DNA from: Mucilaginibacter pineti
GTDB taxonomy: Bacteria > Bacteroidota > Bacteroidia > Sphingobacteriales > Sphingobacteriaceae
Assembly: GCF_900101875.1 (NCBI RefSeq)
Contig: NZ_FNAI01000006.1
Location: 124,001 to 188,000 of the forward strand
DNA: 64,000 bases
Reading direction: 5' to 3'
Under the pieces are notes generated by a model. It did no database searches. It was not told the DNA's origin and worked only from the letters and a program-made list of their open reading frames with translations. Made by a program: the position numbers and the translations under genes. Below are positions 61,133-64,000 of the stretch, piece by piece (the stretch's first letter is position 1; the number at the start of each line of letters is the position of its first letter).

Positions 61133-62254
61133 ATGGCAGGCTTCTATATTCATATTCCTTTTTGTAAACAGGCTTGCCATTATTGCGATTTCCATTTCAG
61201 CACCTCGGTAAAATACAAGGACGAAATGCTGCATGCCCTTATAAAGGAAATTCAGCTGCAAAAAAATTACCTTAACGGCGAAACCATCGAAACCATTTAC
61301 TTTGGCGGCGGTACCCCATCTGTTTTGGAAGCCGGGGAGATAAGCCGGATCATAAATACTATTACGGAGCTGCATACCGTAGCATCCAACGCCGAAATTA
61401 CGCTGGAGGCCAATCCCGACGATTTAAACGAAGCCAAGGTAAAAGCCTTGCGTAAAACAGATGTTAACCGTTTCAGCATCGGCATACAATCTTTTTTTGA
61501 CGACGACCTTATCTGGATGAACCGCGCACACCGCAGCAACCAGGCCGAAGCATCTGTAAAGCGTGTGCAGGATGCCGGTTTCCAGAATATCACCGCCGAT
61601 CTGATCTATGGTTATCCCCTGCTCAGCGACACCAAATGGAAACAAAACCTTGATAAACTGTTCGAGCTTTCTATTCCGCATGTATCGGCCTACTCTATGA
61701 CGGTAGAGCCACAAACCGCGCTGGCAGCTTTCATCAACAAAAAAAAGCAGCCGCCCATGAACGATCAGCAAAGCGCGGCGCAATTTATGGTACTCATGCA
61801 GGCCATGACCGATCATGGTTTTGAGCATTACGAAATTTCAAACTTTTGCACGCCCGGCAATTACTCCAGGCATAACTCCAATTACTGGCAGGGTGTAAAA
61901 TACCTGGGGATAGGTCCGTCAGCACATTCCTACAATAGCGAGGCACGGCAGTGGAACATTGCCAACAATGCCAAATACATGCAGGAAATTGAAAGCGGCA
62001 AACTCCCCGCCGAAACCGAGGAACTTACCGAAGAAAACCGGCTTAACGAATACATCATGACCTCCATACGCACCATATGGGGGCTCAACCTAAACCGGCT
62101 TAATACCATAGCCAAAGGCTCGGCCGATGAACTGCAGAAAGCAGCCCGCAGTTATTTTGATAAAGAATGGATCATTCAAAAAGACGATACCATATTGCTT
62201 ACCCCCACCGGTAAATTATATGCCGATAATATTGCCTCAGGCTTATTCTTCTAA
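61133..62254 (+). CDS. hemW: HemW-type radical SAM heme chaperone
   Basis: A 373-residue radical SAM protein of the HemW/HemN-like family. The cluster motif CKQACHYC gives Cys11, Cys15 and Cys18 in a CxxxCxxC arrangement close to the N-terminus. FGGGTPSVLEAGEISRII, EANPDDLNEAKVKALR, NRFSIGIQSFFDDDL and NLYGYP-like loops follow, with GIGPSAHSY in the C-terminal part. The family includes heme chaperones and was often annotated as coproporphyrinogen oxidase. The short N-terminus favours HemW over the larger HemN. It is a core gene just outside the right end of the mobile element. Confidence 0.92.
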   Translation: MAGFYIHIPFCKQACHYCDFHFSTSVKYKDEMLHALIKEIQLQKNYLNGETIETIYFGGGTPSVLEAGEISRIINTITELHTVASNAEITLEANPDDLNEAKVKALRKTDVNRFSIGIQSFFDDDLIWMNRAHRSNQAEASVKRVQDAGFQNITADLIYGYPLLSDTKWKQNLDKLFELSIPHVSAYSMTVEPQTALAAFINKKKQPPMNDQQSAAQFMVLMQAMTDHGFEHYEISNFCTPGNYSRHNSNYWQGVKYLGIGPSAHSYNSEARQWNIANNAKYMQEIESGKLPAETEELTEENRLNEYIMTSIRTIWGLNLNRLNTIAKGSADELQKAARSYFDKEWIIQKDDTILLTPTGKLYADNIASGLFF

Positions 62255-62486
62255 CTCCTACTAACCCGTAAAATTACATTATAAATCAGCTGGTTGTACG
62301 AAACATTAAACTAAACTAAAACCGTTTCGTCAAACCAGCCGTATCTTCAACAAATACCAATACATTATTAATTTAGTGAAAACATCAAGAGCTCGTGACG
62401 GGTTCATTAAATTAAAAAATAACAAAAGCACTTTTTAGTGCTTAATTAAAATAACTAAATTATAAACACGAAAAAATATCACCAAC

Positions 62487-63035
62487 ATGAAAAAATTAAT
62501 CATTGCTGCGTTTGCATTAGCAGCTTTTGCAGTAGCACCCAAAGTAAACGCACAAACCAAAATGGTAGGTGGCGCGGCCATGTATCCAACCAAAAACATT
62601 GTTGAAAACGCGGTAAACTCAAAAGACCATACCACATTGGTAGCGGCTGTTAAAGCTGCCGGCCTGGTGCCAACGTTGTCGTCAGCCGGTCCGTTCACCG
62701 TATTTGCGCCAACAAACGAAGCTTTTAATAAATTGCCGGCCGGCACGGTTGATAACCTGGTAAAACCAGCCAACAAAGCTGCCCTTACTAAAATTTTAAC
62801 TTACCACGTTGTTGCCGGAAAACTAAGCTCGGCAGATTTATGGGCCAAGGTAAAAGAAGGTAACGGCAAAGCCGAATTAAGCACTGTAAGCGGTGGCACC
62901 TTAACCGTAATGGCACAAGGCAAAAAACTATACCTGGTTGACGAAAAAGGCGGCAAATCATGGATAACAATTGCAGATGTTAACCAAAGTAACGGTGTAA
63001 TTCACGTAGTAAACACGGTATTAATGCCCAACTAA
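62487..63035 (+). CDS. Secreted fasciclin-domain protein
   Basis: A 182-residue exported protein with a signal peptide (MKKLIIAAFALAAFAVAPKVNAQ) and one fasciclin (FAS1) domain. Recognisable segments are DHTTLVAAVKAAGLVPTLSS, AGPFTVFAPTNEAFNKLPAG (H1 motif), ALTKILTYHVVAGKLSS and IADVNQSNGVIHVVNTVLMP (H2 motif). FAS1 domains mediate adhesion or matrix contacts. It stands alone with a 232-base AT-rich upstream region and a terminator downstream. Confidence 0.93.
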   Translation: MKKLIIAAFALAAFAVAPKVNAQTKMVGGAAMYPTKNIVENAVNSKDHTTLVAAVKAAGLVPTLSSAGPFTVFAPTNEAFNKLPAGTVDNLVKPANKAALTKILTYHVVAGKLSSADLWAKVKEGNGKAELSTVSGGTLTVMAQGKKLYLVDEKGGKSWITIADVNQSNGVIHVVNTVLMPN

Positions 63036-63134
63036 GTTTTTATGATAAGGGTAATAAGTGGTGCGTTTTGAGTGTGTAAAGAACCTGATGGGTTGGCAAA
63101 CGTATTACTCATAACTCCTTATAAATATTACAAC

Positions 63135-63174
63135 AATAAAAAGAGAGCCAGAACATTCCGGCTCTCTTTTTATT
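63135..63174 (+). terminator. Intrinsic terminator after the fasciclin gene
   Basis: The stem AATAAAAAGAGAGCC/GGCTCTCTTTTTATT surrounds a 10-base loop, and the right arm itself contains the T run. It lies 100 bases after the stop. Confidence 0.88.
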
Positions 63175-63308
63175 TGAGGTTATCTGCATTTTGTTTGCCA
63201 ACTGTATTTTTAATATCAATTTATACCTGTTGATGTTTTATTTCGTTCCTTTGCATTACCTTTTGGTAATTATTAGATAATAAAACAGAACCAGAAAGTT
63301 AATAGACT

Positions 63309-64000
63309 ATGAGTTTTATCCTTAGCCCGATTGATACAGTTGAAAATATTTCTCCTGAAGATTTCAAGAAAAACTATTTAGACCCTCGTCGCCCTTTAGT
63401 TATAAAAGGACTAACCAAAAGCTGGCCCGCCCGCGAAAAATGGACGCCGGAATACCTTAAAGAAGTTGTAGGTAAAAAAGTGGTGCCTTTGTATGATAAT
63501 TCAAAAGCCGATCCTTCAAAACCCATCAACTCGTCGGCAACCGAAATGCCTTTTGATGACTATATTGATCTGATCCGCAATAAACCTACCGAGCTGCGCA
63601 TTTTCTTTTTTAACATTTTTAAACAAGCACCGCAGCTTTTGGATGATGTTGTTTTACCAAAAGATTTAATGGGCGGCTTTTTAGAAAGCATGCCGGCCAT
63701 GTTCTTCGGCGGTTCAAACTCGGTTACTTTTTTACATTACGATATTGATCTTCCGCATATATTCCACACCCATTTTGGGGGTAGAAAACATGTAATACTG
63801 TTTGAGAATAAATGGAAACGCCGTTTGTACTGCATCCCCAACGCTACCTATGCCCTGGAGGATTATGATGTACTAAACCCCGATATTAAAAAATTTCCGG
63901 CCCTTGATGGCGTGGAAGGCACCGAGGTATTTTTAGAACACGGCGATACCTTATTTATGCCAACCGGCTACTGGCACTGGATGAAATACATCGACGGATC
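63309..64000 (+). CDS. Cupin-like (JmjC-type) domain protein, 3' end cut by window
   Basis: An ATG at 63309 opens a frame that continues past the window end (about 230 residues seen). It begins MSFILSPIDTVENISPEDFK, then RRPLVIKGLTKSWPAREKW, typical of the cupin_8/JmjC Fe(II)/2-oxoglutarate oxygenase family. A likely metal site is HYDIDLPHIFHTHFGG (HxD plus further His), with PTGYWHWMKYID giving the second His region. Substrates of such bacterial proteins are mostly unknown; some hydroxylate ribosomal or other proteins. There is no adjacent partner in the window. Confidence 0.88.
   Translation, partial: MSFILSPIDTVENISPEDFKKNYLDPRRPLVIKGLTKSWPAREKWTPEYLKEVVGKKVVPLYDNSKADPSKPINSSATEMPFDDYIDLIRNKPTELRIFFFNIFKQAPQLLDDVVLPKDLMGGFLESMPAMFFGGSNSVTFLHYDIDLPHIFHTHFGGRKHVILFENKWKRRLYCIPNATYALEDYDVLNPDIKKFPALDGVEGTEVFLEHGDTLFMPTGYWHWMKYIDG

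Overview
The window looks like chromosome of a Bacteroidota bacterium, most likely a Sphingobacteriaceae member of the Mucilaginibacter/Pedobacter type (genus is inference). The evidence is the type IX secretion motor genes gldKLMN, a SprE/PorW lipoprotein, a SusC/SusD pair with an ECF sigma and FecR anti-sigma factor, GH92 and GH89 glycosidases, a split F-ATPase operon without atpD/atpC, and few Shine-Dalgarno sites. No rRNA, tRNA or CRISPR array was seen.

Region 1 (1-10.7 kb): the end of an e(P4)-type acid phosphatase; a 42-codon DUF2256 zinc-ribbon-like gene next to a DASH cryptochrome; sucA-sucB (2-oxoglutarate dehydrogenase E1/E2); an outer-membrane barrel candidate with a GT39-like glycosyltransferase; a DinB-fold protein. 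Region 2 (10.9-16.8 kb, minus strand): atpZ, an AtpI-like gene, then atpB-E-F-H-A-G, with a terminator-like hairpin directly after atpE and long hairpin-forming repeats at two gene junctions. Region 3 (16.9-31.3 kb): sprE/porW, PBP1A and uvrC on plus; gldK-L-M-N and the DUF4271-hemD pair on minus. SprE and GldKLMN serve the same secretion system. Region 4 (31.5-41.7 kb): a GH92 mannosidase, a ThuA / sugar dehydrogenase / PKD / cytochrome c fusion, a divergent heme oxygenase-bacteriophytochrome pair (chromophore synthesis plus red-light sensor kinase) and a DUF1080 lipoprotein.

Region 5 (42-53 kb, minus strand) is a polysaccharide utilisation locus: ECF sigma, FecR, SusC with an STN signalling domain, SusD, a CxxCH/FG-GAP protein and a GH89 alpha-N-acetylglucosaminidase. 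It is bounded on the left by the wreck of a tyrosine integrase gene. Region 6 (53.5-60.9 kb, minus strand) is an integrative mobilizable element: integrase, membrane protein, excisionase-like HTH, primase, a double-hairpin oriT candidate, MobC, relaxase, a coiled-coil membrane protein, an antitoxin-like gene and a zeta toxin. The zeta frame has no usable start codon and joins the preceding gene through a nine-A run, so it is either made by -1 frameshifting/transcript slippage or is broken. A second integrase relic lies inside the element. Region 7 (61.1-64 kb) returns to core genes: hemW, a fasciclin protein and a cupin-like JmjC gene cut by the window edge.

Several families of palindromic repeats fill intergenic gaps, and sequence resembling two of them appears inside the SucB linker coding sequence.
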